From: Neotamlana sargassicola
GTDB taxonomy: Bacteria > Bacteroidota > Bacteroidia > Flavobacteriales > Flavobacteriaceae
NCBI RefSeq assembly: GCF_020523965.1
Contig: NZ_JAJAPX010000003.1
Location: 124,001-188,000 of the forward strand
Direction of reading: 5' to 3'
DNA: 64,000 nt
The notes under the pieces were generated by a model. The model saw nothing but the letters and a program-made list of their open reading frames with translations, was not told where the DNA came from and ran no database searches. Of this stretch, positions 35,754 to 44,856 are shown piece after piece; the first letter of the stretch is position 1, and each line of letters begins with the position of its first letter. Made by a program: the position numbers and the translations under genes.

Positions 35754-36545
35754 ATGAGCGAAACATTAATAGTACCAACTATGGCCGATTTAATGGCTGC
35801 AGGAAAAACACCAGAAATACTTTTTTGGGTTGGTTCTGCGGGTAGTTACGACGATAGAGCAAAAAAAATTACAAGAGCATTTGTTAAAATTTTAAATAAA
35901 GCCAATGTAGATTTTGCCGTTTTAGGAACTGAAGAAAGCAGTACTGGTGATGCAGCAAAACGTGCCGGTAATGAGTTTTTGTTTCAAATGCAGGCCGTAA
36001 CTAATATAGAAGTTTTAAATGCCTACGAAGTAAAAAAAATAGTAACAGCCGATCCGCATTCGTATAATACAATAAAAAATGAATACCCAGAATTAGGTGG
36101 TAAATACGAGGTGTTGCATCACACGCAATTTATTAAGCAATTGTTCGATGAAGGCCGAATAAAGCCCTCAACAAAAACCTATAATGGCACACGCGTAACA
36201 TTCCACGATCCGTGTTATTTAGGACGGGCCAATGGTGTTTACGAAGTACCTCGAGATTTATTAAAATTGGCAGGCGTAGAATTGGTAGAAATGAAACGCC
36301 ATAAACGAACCTCATTATGTTGTGGAGCTGGTGGGGCACAAATGTTTAAAGAACCAGAAAAAGGAGATAAAGATGTAAATGTGCTTCGTACAGAAGATGC
36401 TCTTAAAACGAATCCTAAAATTATTGCTACTGGTTGTCCATATTGTAATACAATGATGACCGACGGAATAAAATTTAAAGAAAAAGAAAGTGAAATTGCG
36501 GTTTTAGATATTGCTGAAATTATAGCGAATTCACAAGATTTATAA
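35754..36545 (+). CDS. CCG-domain Fe-S protein (heterodisulfide reductase-like)
   Basis: A 263-residue cysteine-rich protein with two CCG-type motifs: DPCYLGRANG with SLCCGAGGAQMF (around residue 185-195) and TGCPYCNTMMTD near 225. Such domains bind special 4Fe-4S clusters or act on disulfides. The start is ATG 35754 (MSETLIVPTMADL), five bases after the previous stop; the longer open frame would overlap it. It most likely works with the membrane Fe-S protein at 33418, from which it is separated by two exported proteins. Confidence 0.88.
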   Translation: MSETLIVPTMADLMAAGKTPEILFWVGSAGSYDDRAKKITRAFVKILNKANVDFAVLGTEESSTGDAAKRAGNEFLFQMQAVTNIEVLNAYEVKKIVTADPHSYNTIKNEYPELGGKYEVLHHTQFIKQLFDEGRIKPSTKTYNGTRVTFHDPCYLGRANGVYEVPRDLLKLAGVELVEMKRHKRTSLCCGAGGAQMFKEPEKGDKDVNVLRTEDALKTNPKIIATGCPYCNTMMTDGIKFKEKESEIAVLDIAEIIANSQDL

Positions 36546-36590
36546 CATTTTATGCAAAGCATCGTCTAAGCATATCACATTTAAATAAAA

Positions 36591-37076
36591 ATGCTAGTAG
36601 ATTTTAATACATTACCAGAAACTTCAAGAGTTTGGATATATCAATCTAACCGTTCTTTTACAGAAGAAGAACTTCATGAAATACAAGATAAATTAAATGT
36701 TTTTATTGAAAGCTGGACCGCTCATGGAAGCGATTTACAAGCGGCTTATACCATAAAATATAAGCGCTTTATAATTATAGGATTAAACCAAGATCTTAAC
36801 AAAGCTACAGGTTGCTCTATTGATGCGTCTGTCCGTTTTATCCAAGATTTAGAACAAACCTATAAGGTAGATTTAATGGATAAAATGAATGTATCTTATA
36901 AACAAGGTGAGTTTGTAGCGTATAAATCACTTACCGATTTTAAAAAAATGGCTAAGGATAAAGCCATTTCAAAAAAAACAATTGTATTTAACAACCTTGT
37001 TGCTAATATAGCCGAATTTAATGAAAATTGGGAGGTACCAGCAAGCGAGAGTTGGCATAGTCGTTTTATTAAATAA
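36591..37076 (+). CDS. Conserved small protein often misnamed ABC transporter ATPase
   Basis: A 161-residue soluble protein starting MLVDFNTLPETSRVWIYQSN. Homologues in Bacteroidota databases are commonly labelled ABC transporter ATPase, but no Walker A, Walker B or ABC signature motif is present. Visible features are RSFTEEELHEI, the WTAHGSDLQA segment, and the central IIIGLNQDLNKATGCSIDAS with a conserved-looking cysteine. The function is unknown. It is 45 bp after the CCG-domain gene in the same direction and may belong to the same unit. Confidence 0.75.
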   Translation: MLVDFNTLPETSRVWIYQSNRSFTEEELHEIQDKLNVFIESWTAHGSDLQAAYTIKYKRFIIIGLNQDLNKATGCSIDASVRFIQDLEQTYKVDLMDKMNVSYKQGEFVAYKSLTDFKKMAKDKAISKKTIVFNNLVANIAEFNENWEVPASESWHSRFIK

Positions 37077-37158
37077 TTTAAAAGTAATTTACCTTAAAAA
37101 ACTTTTATAATTCAATAAGAATAGGCATTTTTACAGCTTATTACAGTTTTAATAAATT

Positions 37159-38376
37159 ATGGCTAACGATATTTTTTTACTGAATATTTCAGGACAAGAT
37201 AAACCAGGTTTAACAGCAGAATTAACTAGTGTTTTAGCAACTTACGATGGTAAAATACTAGATATTGGTCAGGCGAATATACACGATACCTTGTCTTTAG
37301 GTTTAATGTTCGAAATTGAGTCTGGCGAAAAATCTTCTGCAGTTCAAAAAGAATTACTTTTTAAAGCTTACGAACTTGGTGTAACCGCTAAATTTTCACC
37401 TATTTCTTTGGCTAATTACGAAGATTGGGTTAGCCAACAAGGTAAAGACCGCTACATTGTAACCATTTTGGGCGAAAAGCTTGCCGCGAACCAAATTGCA
37501 GAAGTTACCAAGGTTATTTCAGAAAAAAACTTAAATATCGATGCTATTAAGCGATTAACTGGGCGTTTATCGTTGGTTAAAGCAGAAGAATATCCTCGAG
37601 CTTCAATCGAATTGTCTATTCGTGGACGTTTGGAAAAAAAATCGGATTTAACCGAGAAATTCATGCAAATTTCACGCGATTTAGATGTGGATATTGCGTT
37701 TCAAGAAGATAATATTTACCGTCGTAACCGCCGTTTGGTGTGTTTCGATATGGATTCTACACTTATTCAAACCGAAGTTATCGACGAGTTAGCAGAACTT
37801 GCAGGAGTTGGTGAACAAGTAAAAGCTATTACCGAAGCAGCCATGCAAGGCGAAATAGATTTTAACGAGAGTTTTAAACGCCGTATGAAACTTTTAAAAG
37901 GTTTAAGCGAGGAAGTGTTGCAAGGTGTTGCCGAAAGATTACCTATAACAAAGGGTGCTCGACGTTTAATAGATACTTTAAAAAGCTACGGTTTTAAAAC
38001 TGCAATACTTTCTGGTGGTTTCACTTATTTCGGACATTATTTACAAAAAGAACTTGGTATCGATTATGTATATGCCAACCAATTGGAAATTAAAGATGGC
38101 GCTTTAACCGGTAACTATTTGGGCGATATTGTTAATGGCGCTAAAAAAGCCGAATACTTAAAAGAAATTGCCGATAAAGAAGGTATTCATATTAATCAAA
38201 CCATTGCAGTTGGCGATGGTGCTAACGACTTGCAAATGCTAAATCTTGCAGGGTTAGGTATTGCTTTTCATGCTAAACCAAAGGTGAAGGATAATGCGCA
38301 AAGCTCAATTTCTAGTATTGGACTCGATGGCGTATTGTATTTGTTAGGCTACCACGATAGGCATATCGATTTGTAA
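37159..38376 (+). CDS. serB: Phosphoserine phosphatase with N-terminal ACT domains
   Basis: A 405-residue enzyme for the last step of serine synthesis. Two ACT-like domains come first (about residues 1-85 and 95-180, IFLLNISGQDKPGLTAELTS and RYIVTILGEKLAANQIAEV), and may sense serine. The HAD phosphatase domain has the nucleophile D197 and acid D199 in DMDSTLIQTEVI, the motif II serine in LSGGFTYF, and the motif III/IV residues in VGDGANDLQML. The length is similar to other ACT-containing SerB proteins. It has its own 82-bp upstream region. Confidence 0.94.
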   Translation: MANDIFLLNISGQDKPGLTAELTSVLATYDGKILDIGQANIHDTLSLGLMFEIESGEKSSAVQKELLFKAYELGVTAKFSPISLANYEDWVSQQGKDRYIVTILGEKLAANQIAEVTKVISEKNLNIDAIKRLTGRLSLVKAEEYPRASIELSIRGRLEKKSDLTEKFMQISRDLDVDIAFQEDNIYRRNRRLVCFDMDSTLIQTEVIDELAELAGVGEQVKAITEAAMQGEIDFNESFKRRMKLLKGLSEEVLQGVAERLPITKGARRLIDTLKSYGFKTAILSGGFTYFGHYLQKELGIDYVYANQLEIKDGALTGNYLGDIVNGAKKAEYLKEIADKEGIHINQTIAVGDGANDLQMLNLAGLGIAFHAKPKVKDNAQSSISSIGLDGVLYLLGYHDRHIDL

Positions 38377-38462
38377 TTATAAAGGGTTAATTATTTCTTT
38401 ATAAATCTATCTTAAAGTCTTTTAAACTTCTTTTTAAAAGTATTATTTTGGCATGATTATTT

Positions 38463-38482
38463 ATGTAATAATGCTATTACAT
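38463..38482 (+). promoter_or_regulatory. Perfect inverted repeat before the glycosidase gene
   Basis: ATGTAATA (38463-38470), loop ATGC, TATTACAT (38475-38482) ends 24 bp before the ATG of the glycosidase fusion gene. It could be an operator or a 5' UTR hairpin. No T-run follows, so it is not a terminator. Confidence 0.35.
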
Positions 38483-38506
38483 CATAATTATTAATTAATA
38501 CTTTTT

Positions 38507-41431
38507 ATGCGTTATTTAGTTTCTAGTATACTATTTTTTCTAATTTCTTTTTGTGCTTATAGCCAGTCAATAAATCCATTATTGGCCGAAGATGTCGAAG
38601 CTCAAAAAAAATGGGTCGATAGTGTATACAATGCCATGACTTTACAGGAAAAAGTTGGGCAATTGTATATGGTTCAGGTAATGTCTAACCAAAATGAAAC
38701 CAAACAACGAGAAATAATCGATATTATAAATAAACACCACATTGGTGGTATTATTTATTCGCTTGGTGGTCCTGTTAGCCAAGCCAAATTGAATAACGAA
38801 TTACAAGCATTGTCTAAAATTCCGTTATTAATTGGTATGGATGCCGAATGGGGATTAAGCATGCGGCTAGATTCTACTTATGCTTTTCCTTGGAATATGA
38901 CACTTGGTGCTATTAAAAACAAAGCATTAATAGAACAAACAGGAAAACATATAGGCGAGCATTGTAAACGATTAGGTGTGCATTTTAATTTTGCTCCAGA
39001 TGTCGATATTAATACCAATCCCGATAATCCTATTATAGGAAACCGATCCTTTGGTGAAGATCGTAACAATGTTACCGAAAAAGCTTCGGCATTTTTAAAA
39101 GGCATGCAGGGAGCTGGTGTTTTAGGAAATGCAAAACATTTTCCTGGGCATGGCGATACCAATCAAGATTCTCATAAAACACTACCATCAATTAGTTTTT
39201 CCGAAAAGCGCATCGATTCTATAGAGCTTTATCCGTACAAAAAATTAATAAACGACGGACTTGCAAGCGTTATGGTGGCACATTTAAATGTACCGAGTTT
39301 AGATGCTTCTGGGGTGCCTTCATCTTTATCTAAACCTATTGTAACGGGTATTTTAAAAGAAAAATTAGGTTTTAAAGGATTAATTTTTACTGATGCTTTA
39401 ACTATGAAAGGTGCAGCAAATTTTGATGAAGTTGGAGCGATCGATTTAGCCGCATTTAAAGCTGGGAATGATGTGATGTTAATGTCTGAAGATGTTGAAA
39501 AAGGCGTGTCTAAAATTATTGAAGCTTATAATAAAGGTGATATAAGTGAAGAACGATTAGCGTATTCTGTAAAAAAGATTTTGCAAGCGAAATACAAAGT
39601 TGGGTTGCATAATTACGAACCAGTTGGGTTGTATAATTTAACAAAGGATTTAAATAGATTAAGCGACGACATATTGTATGAAGAGCTTATGGAAAATGCC
39701 ATAACTCTGGTTCAAAATCGATTAAATGTGGTTCCTATTCAAAATTTAGAGCAACAAAAATTAGCTTATGTTGGTTTAGGTGACGCTAGTGGCGAAGTAT
39801 TTTTTAATGCTTTAAAACGTTATGCAAAAATTCATAAAATAGAAGCAGATACGCCCAATAATTTTGACGATTTAACTTCTAAATTACAAGCTTACAACAC
39901 CGTTATTATTGGTTTACATCGTTCCAACGATTCGCCCTGGAAACCTTATAAATTCACTAGCGATGAAATAGCTTGGATAGAGTCTATAGCCAAAACTCAT
40001 AAAGTAATTTTGGATTTATTTGTAAAACCATATGCACTTATGGATTTAAAAAATATCGATGAAGTAGAAAGCATTTTGGTAAGTTACCAAAATAGTGATA
40101 CAGCGCAAGAAACATCGGCCGAAATTATTTTTGGAGCACTTGGAGCAAAAGGAAATCTGCCAGTTTCGGCTGGCGACCATTTTGTGGTTGGCGAAGGTTT
40201 ACCTACAATAGCTGTAAAGCGATTGGGCTATAGTTTCCCTGAACGCGTAGGGGTGAATTCTGAAAAATTAAATCGCATTGATTCTGTTGCCAAAGTAGCG
40301 GTAGATTCTATGATGACACCAGGTATTCAATTGCTGGTTGCTCGCGAAGGAAAAGTTATTTACAACAAAAATTTTGGTAAGCATACTTATAAAGGTCATG
40401 AAAAAGTGGGGTTCGATGATATTTATGATTTAGCATCATTAACAAAAATTTTGTCCACATTACCTTTGTTAATGGAACTTGAAGAGCAAGGTGTTATTAA
40501 TTTAGATACGAAATTGTCAACCATTTTACCAGAATACAAATCGTCGAACAAGGCCAACGTTACAATAAAAACTATGTTGTCGCATTATGCCCAGTTACGC
40601 CCTTGGGAGCCGTTTTATTACAAAACGTTAGACTCTGTTACCAGACGACCAAGTGACAAATATTATAGAAACCAACGTAGTGAGGCTTTTAATGTTGAAG
40701 TTGCTAAGAATTTGTATTTACGTACTGATTATCAGGATTCTTTACCCGAAATTATTAAAGATTCTGAGTTGTTAAGTAGGTTAAGATATAGGTATAGCGA
40801 TTTTCCATATTATATTTTAAAGAAATTTATAGAACAACATTACGACCAATCGTTAGATGAATTGATTCAATCACATTTTTACGAGCCTTTAGGAGCAAAT
40901 TATACCATGTATAATCCTTATAAGCGCATAAGTAGTAAAAAAATTGTACCGACAGAGATTGACGATTATTATCGCTATCAAGAGGTTCGTGGTTATGTTC
41001 ATGATATGGGAGCCGCAATGCAAAATGGGGTTGGAGGTCACGCAGGCGTGTTTAGCAATGCCAACGATGTCGCAAAAATTATGCAAATGTATTTACAAAA
41101 AGGCTTTTATGGCGGTAAACAGTATTTAAAACCTTCAACGGTCGATAAATTTAATACCTGCTATTTTTGTGAAAATTATAACCGACGCGGAGTTGGGTTC
41201 GATAAACCTCAATTAGGAGATTCTGGGCCAACATGTGGTTGCGTTAGCATGTCTAGTTTTGGGCATTCAGGGTTTACAGGAACTTACACTTGGGCAGATC
41301 CGGAGGAAGAATTAGTGTATGTGTTTTTAGCAAATAGAACGTATCCAACTTCGGCTGGTAAAAATTTATTATTACGAGAAAATATTAGAACCGAAATTCA
41401 ACGTTTAATTTACGAAGCTATAGAAGATTAA
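38507..41431 (+). CDS. GH3 beta-N-acetylglucosaminidase fused to a beta-lactamase-fold serine hydrolase
   Basis: A 974-residue exported protein (signal peptide ending near CAYSQ). Residues 30-360 form a GH3 domain of the NagZ kind, with KHFPGHGDTNQDSH and the nucleophile Asp in FTDALTMKGA; a GH3 C-terminal domain follows to about 575. The last 390 residues are a serine beta-lactamase-like domain, with the SxxK motif S644-K647 (ASLTK), a YSD motif (RYSDFPYY) and the third-motif region HSGFTGTY. The fusion should act on muropeptides: glycan cleavage plus peptide or ester hydrolysis. It is not a drug-resistance beta-lactamase by family. Confidence 0.9.
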   Translation: MRYLVSSILFFLISFCAYSQSINPLLAEDVEAQKKWVDSVYNAMTLQEKVGQLYMVQVMSNQNETKQREIIDIINKHHIGGIIYSLGGPVSQAKLNNELQALSKIPLLIGMDAEWGLSMRLDSTYAFPWNMTLGAIKNKALIEQTGKHIGEHCKRLGVHFNFAPDVDINTNPDNPIIGNRSFGEDRNNVTEKASAFLKGMQGAGVLGNAKHFPGHGDTNQDSHKTLPSISFSEKRIDSIELYPYKKLINDGLASVMVAHLNVPSLDASGVPSSLSKPIVTGILKEKLGFKGLIFTDALTMKGAANFDEVGAIDLAAFKAGNDVMLMSEDVEKGVSKIIEAYNKGDISEERLAYSVKKILQAKYKVGLHNYEPVGLYNLTKDLNRLSDDILYEELMENAITLVQNRLNVVPIQNLEQQKLAYVGLGDASGEVFFNALKRYAKIHKIEADTPNNFDDLTSKLQAYNTVIIGLHRSNDSPWKPYKFTSDEIAWIESIAKTHKVILDLFVKPYALMDLKNIDEVESILVSYQNSDTAQETSAEIIFGALGAKGNLPVSAGDHFVVGEGLPTIAVKRLGYSFPERVGVNSEKLNRIDSVAKVAVDSMMTPGIQLLVAREGKVIYNKNFGKHTYKGHEKVGFDDIYDLASLTKILSTLPLLMELEEQGVINLDTKLSTILPEYKSSNKANVTIKTMLSHYAQLRPWEPFYYKTLDSVTRRPSDKYYRNQRSEAFNVEVAKNLYLRTDYQDSLPEIIKDSELLSRLRYRYSDFPYYILKKFIEQHYDQSLDELIQSHFYEPLGANYTMYNPYKRISSKKIVPTEIDDYYRYQEVRGYVHDMGAAMQNGVGGHAGVFSNANDVAKIMQMYLQKGFYGGKQYLKPSTVDKFNTCYFCENYNRRGVGFDKPQLGDSGPTCGCVSMSSFGHSGFTGTYTWADPEEELVYVFLANRTYPTSAGKNLLLRENIRTEIQRLIYEAIED

Positions 41432-41465
41432 AAACTTAGCTATTTTAGTATATAAAATTTAGAAG

Positions 41466-42602
41466 ATGAAAATAGGAATCGTGTGCTACCCAACTTTTGG
41501 AGGTAGTGGTGTAGTGGCAACAGAGTTAGGGTTAGAGCTTTCTAAACGCGGCCATGAAGTACATTTTATAACATATAATCAACCCGTAAGATTAGAGTTA
41601 ATTAGTAACAATGTACATTATCACGAGGTAAATGTGCCAGAATATCCATTATTTCACTATCAGCCGTATGAGTTAGCTTTATCGAGTAAATTAGTGGACA
41701 TGGTAAAGCTTTATAAAATAGATATTCTTCATGTGCATTATGCAATTCCGCATGCTTATGCTGCTTATATGGCGAAAAAAATGCTTCGTGAAGAAGGTAT
41801 TTTTGTTCCTATTGTAACTACGCTTCATGGTACAGATATAACGCTCGTTGGAAATCATCCATTTTACAAACCTGCTGTTACATTTAGTATCAACAAATCA
41901 GATGCTGTTACGGCGGTTTCCCAAAGTTTAAAAAACGATACACTTCGACTATTTGATATTCAACGTGAAATTAGCGTAGTTCCAAATTTTATAGATTTAG
42001 AAAAATATGGCGATCACTTTACAGATTGCCAGCGAAGTATGATGGCAAAACCTGAAGAACGTATTATAACGCATATAAGTAATTTACGTCCGGTAAAACG
42101 CGTGCAAGATGTAATTTCGGTGTTTTATAATATTCAAAAGGAAATGCCAGCAAAGTTAATGTTGGTAGGCGAAGGGCCAGAACGTGAAAAAGTAGAACAA
42201 CGTTGTAAAGAACTGGGTATTTATGAGAAAGTAGCATTTCTTGGAAAAAGTAATGAAATCGATAAGATTTTATGTTACAGCGATTTATTTCTGTTACCTT
42301 CTGAGGCTGAAAGTTTTGGTTTAGCAGCTTTAGAAGCAATGAGTTCTAACGTGCCTGTAATTTCTAGTAATGCAGGTGGAATTTCTGAAGTAAATAAACA
42401 AGGGGTTACAGGGTTTTTAAGTAATGTGGGTGATATTGATGATATGACAAAAAATGCGCTTTACATTTTAAAAGATGAAAAACGTTTAGAGACTTTTAAA
42501 GCAAATGCTAGAGCTGAAGCTTTAAAGTTTGATTTACATACTATTGTGCCACAATACGAAGCTATTTATGAAGATACATTGAGTAAATGCTTGGTATTGT
42601 AA
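41466..42602 (+). CDS. bshA: BshA, N-acetyl-glucosaminyl L-malate synthase
   Basis: A 378-residue GT4 glycosyltransferase of the bacillithiol pathway, joining GlcNAc from UDP-GlcNAc to L-malate. The N-terminal MKIGIVCYPTFGGSGVVATE is the family signature, followed by HVHYAIPHAYAAYMAK and the C-terminal nucleotide-binding region with LPSEAESFGLAALEAMSSN. The length matches known BshA. Neither bshB nor bshC is in this window. The gene ends 3 bp before the convergent esterase gene. Confidence 0.93.
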   Translation: MKIGIVCYPTFGGSGVVATELGLELSKRGHEVHFITYNQPVRLELISNNVHYHEVNVPEYPLFHYQPYELALSSKLVDMVKLYKIDILHVHYAIPHAYAAYMAKKMLREEGIFVPIVTTLHGTDITLVGNHPFYKPAVTFSINKSDAVTAVSQSLKNDTLRLFDIQREISVVPNFIDLEKYGDHFTDCQRSMMAKPEERIITHISNLRPVKRVQDVISVFYNIQKEMPAKLMLVGEGPEREKVEQRCKELGIYEKVAFLGKSNEIDKILCYSDLFLLPSEAESFGLAALEAMSSNVPVISSNAGGISEVNKQGVTGFLSNVGDIDDMTKNALYILKDEKRLETFKANARAEALKFDLHTIVPQYEAIYEDTLSKCLVL

Positions 42603-42605
42603 AAA

Positions 42606-43259
42606 CTAAATCCTAGCTTTTAACCATTCTTTAAACTCAAAAAAGTTTTGTGGCGCTACACCGTGACCAACAGGAAACTCGTTGTATTTATGTTTTATAT
42701 TTAAATGCGTTAAAAACGGCGGTGTTTGTTGTGCCCAAGTAACTGGAATAACTTGATCTACGCTACCATGAGAGGTGTAAACATCTAAATTACTATAATC
42801 TTTAGTTTCTATATCTTCAGGTAAAATATCTTTGTTAATATAACCACTTAAACCAATAACGTTTTTTACTTTTTCAGGATAAGTTAATGCTACCGAAAAA
42901 CTTAAAATACAGCCTTGGCTAAAACCTAAAAGTGTTACATGGTTTTTATTTACCGGATAAGTTTCAACCGCTTTATCAATAAAATTGGCAATTAAATCGC
43001 GCGATTGTATGGCTTGTTCGTTATCGCTCCATTTTCCTTTTTCAGCATCAAAATTTATAGCATACCAAGCATTACCATAAGGTTGCATTGGGTAAGGTGC
43101 TCGTACCGAAATAATAAACAATTCTTCTGGCAATTCTGTCGCAAAGGAGAACAAATCGTTTTCATCGCTTCCATAGCCATGAAACATGATTAATAAAGGC
43201 GCGTTTTCTTTTAAACTTGATGGTCTTGTAATGTGATAAAGTGGGAGAGATGTATTCAT
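42606..43259 (-). CDS. Phospholipase/carboxylesterase-type alpha/beta hydrolase
   Basis: A 217-residue serine hydrolase of the Abhydrolase_2 family. The nucleophile is S114 in LLGFSQGCILS, with D168 (SHGSVDQVIP) and H199 (FPVGHGVAPQ) completing the triad; the oxyanion region is MFHGYGSDENDLF. No signal peptide is seen. Family members cut esters, thioesters or lysophospholipids; the substrate is open. It is last in a minus-strand run with a small membrane protein (4 bp gap), a dihydroorotase homologue and a BatA protein. Confidence 0.9.
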   Translation of the reverse strand: MNTSLPLYHITRPSSLKENAPLLIMFHGYGSDENDLFSFATELPEELFIISVRAPYPMQPYGNAWYAINFDAEKGKWSDNEQAIQSRDLIANFIDKAVETYPVNKNHVTLLGFSQGCILSFSVALTYPEKVKNVIGLSGYINKDILPEDIETKDYSNLDVYTSHGSVDQVIPVTWAQQTPPFLTHLNIKHKYNEFPVGHGVAPQNFFEFKEWLKARI

Positions 43260-43263
43260 AATA

Positions 43264-43596
43264 TTAGCTACCTAAATTTGCAAAAAGTTTTTGATATAAA
43301 TTACCAATTAAAGGCACTGCAACAGCTTTTTTACCAACAGCATTGGCAAATCCGAAGATAAATAGCACACAAAAAAACAGATAAAAACCTAAAGTGGCGT
43401 ACCAACTGTCAAAATTTCCAATAACATAGCCTAAAACAAAAAAGGTTAACCATAAACCAAGGGCTTGCCTTATATGGAAACTAGCAAAATTACTAGGCTT
43501 TTCGCTATTCATGTAATACGAATAAATCGTTCCAAAAATGGTAATATAACTTATTATTGCTTTTTTATGGCCGGCTTCAATATCTGGAGTTGTCAT
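43264..43596 (-). CDS. Small DUF4870-like membrane protein
   Basis: A 110-residue protein with about three hydrophobic spans (residues 12-28, 48-63 and 67-88). The pattern of FASFHIRQALGLWLTFFVLG, with RQA before the second span, resembles DUF4870/YwcE-like small membrane proteins found across Bacteroidota. No function is known. It lies 4 bp before the esterase gene and 6 bp after the dihydroorotase homologue in a compact operon. Confidence 0.75.
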   Translation of the reverse strand: MTTPDIEAGHKKAIISYITIFGTIYSYYMNSEKPSNFASFHIRQALGLWLTFFVLGYVIGNFDSWYATLGFYLFFCVLFIFGFANAVGKKAVAVPLIGNLYQKLFANLGS

Positions 43597-43602
43597 TAAA
43601 TT

Positions 43603-44856
43603 TTAGTTTAAATATGCTTGGTTATTTGCTATTATGCCATATACCTTTCCTTTTAAAGTTTCGTTTTCAAAAATGGCATTTTTAGAGGTTGAAACCACAT
43701 TATTCTTAGTAAATGTATATTTCTGGTCTGGGTTGAATAAAGTTAAATCCGCTTTTGCTCCTATGGATATTGGTTGTTTTTTCAAACCAAAACGTTTTGC
43801 ACCTTTGGTTAGTAACTCAACAGTTTTTTTAAGCGTAAATATATTTTGTAAGGCCCCAAAAGCGCTTTCTAAACCTATAGTTCCATATGCAGCATGGTCG
43901 AATTCTATTTTCTTTTGTTCCACATCAATAGGGGTGTGGTCGCTAGTAACAAAATCTATTGTGCCGTCTTTTACCGCTTCAATTAAAGCATCAACATCGG
44001 TTTGTGTGCGTAATGGTGGCATCACTTTATAATTGGTATCAAAGTCAGTTAAAACATCATCTGTAAAATATAAATTGTGAATCGCCACACTACAAGTTAC
44101 ATCTAATTTTTTCTGTTTTGCTTCCCGAATTAAGGCCACCGATTTTGCCGTTGAAATCGTTGGAATATGCAGTTTTCCACCGGTGTATTCTAATAAAAAT
44201 AAATCGCGGGCTACATGTAATTCTTCAGCTAAAGCGGGAATACCTTTTAAGCCTAATTTAGTGCTCGTTATATGCTCGTTAACAACACCTTTTCCTGCTA
44301 TTTTACGCTCAAAAGGAAACGAACAAACTAATCCGCCAAAATTACTAGCGTATTGCAAGGCTATTTTAACTAAGTTTGGGTTTTCAATAGGTTTTTTATA
44401 GTCGTAAAACGCTACAGCACCTGCGGTGTGCATATCGTAAAGTTCGGCTAAATCTTCGCTCTCACTTTTTACGGTAAGGGCACCAATTGGCAATAAATTT
44501 ACAATGTTGTTCGCCGATTTTGCATTTATAAAAGTGATGTCGGCATTCGAATCGATTACTGGATTTGAATTTGCATTTAAAGCAATACTTGTAAATCCAG
44601 ATGATGCTGCAGTTTTTAACCCGTTGGCAATAGTTTCGCGTTCTTCGTAACCGGGTTCTCCAAAACTCACACTACTATCGAACCAACCTTGCGATACATG
44701 AAGGTTTTTTAATGAAACTTCCTCGTAGTTTTTCGAGTTTTCAATAGTTTTATCAATTTGGGTAATTACACCATTTTCAATTAAAATATCTTGAGTGGTG
44801 TTGTGAAAATCACTCTTAGAATCTAGTATTGTAGCAGATTTTACAAGTATGTTCAT
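43603..44856 (-). CDS. Dihydroorotase homologue without metal-binding histidines (pseudo-dihydroorotase)
   Basis: A 417-residue amidohydrolase-fold protein close to type I dihydroorotases. In active enzymes a DxHVHLREPG motif binds the zinc; here the matching segment is DSSVSFGEPG (residues 60-69), with Ser62 and Ser64 replacing both histidines and Gly66 the arginine. Other expected metal histidines are also changed (SFPF and LHIPTIS regions), while the catalytic-Asp region SDHTP is kept. It is therefore likely inactive and may be a structural partner of aspartate transcarbamoylase, as known for PyrC' of Pseudomonas. It overlaps the BatA gene by 4 bp, indicating translational coupling. Confidence 0.85.
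   Translation of the reverse strand: MNILVKSATILDSKSDFHNTTQDILIENGVITQIDKTIENSKNYEEVSLKNLHVSQGWFDSSVSFGEPGYEERETIANGLKTAASSGFTSIALNANSNPVIDSNADITFINAKSANNIVNLLPIGALTVKSESEDLAELYDMHTAGAVAFYDYKKPIENPNLVKIALQYASNFGGLVCSFPFERKIAGKGVVNEHITSTKLGLKGIPALAEELHVARDLFLLEYTGGKLHIPTISTAKSVALIREAKQKKLDVTCSVAIHNLYFTDDVLTDFDTNYKVMPPLRTQTDVDALIEAVKDGTIDFVTSDHTPIDVEQKKIEFDHAAYGTIGLESAFGALQNIFTLKKTVELLTKGAKRFGLKKQPISIGAKADLTLFNPDQKYTFTKNNVVSTSKNAIFENETLKGKVYGIIANNQAYLN

Noticed and set aside
38507-41431. Beta-lactamase resistance gene
   Set aside because: The beta-lactamase-like part is the second half of a peptidoglycan-type GH3 enzyme and belongs to the broad serine-hydrolase group, not to a known resistance family.
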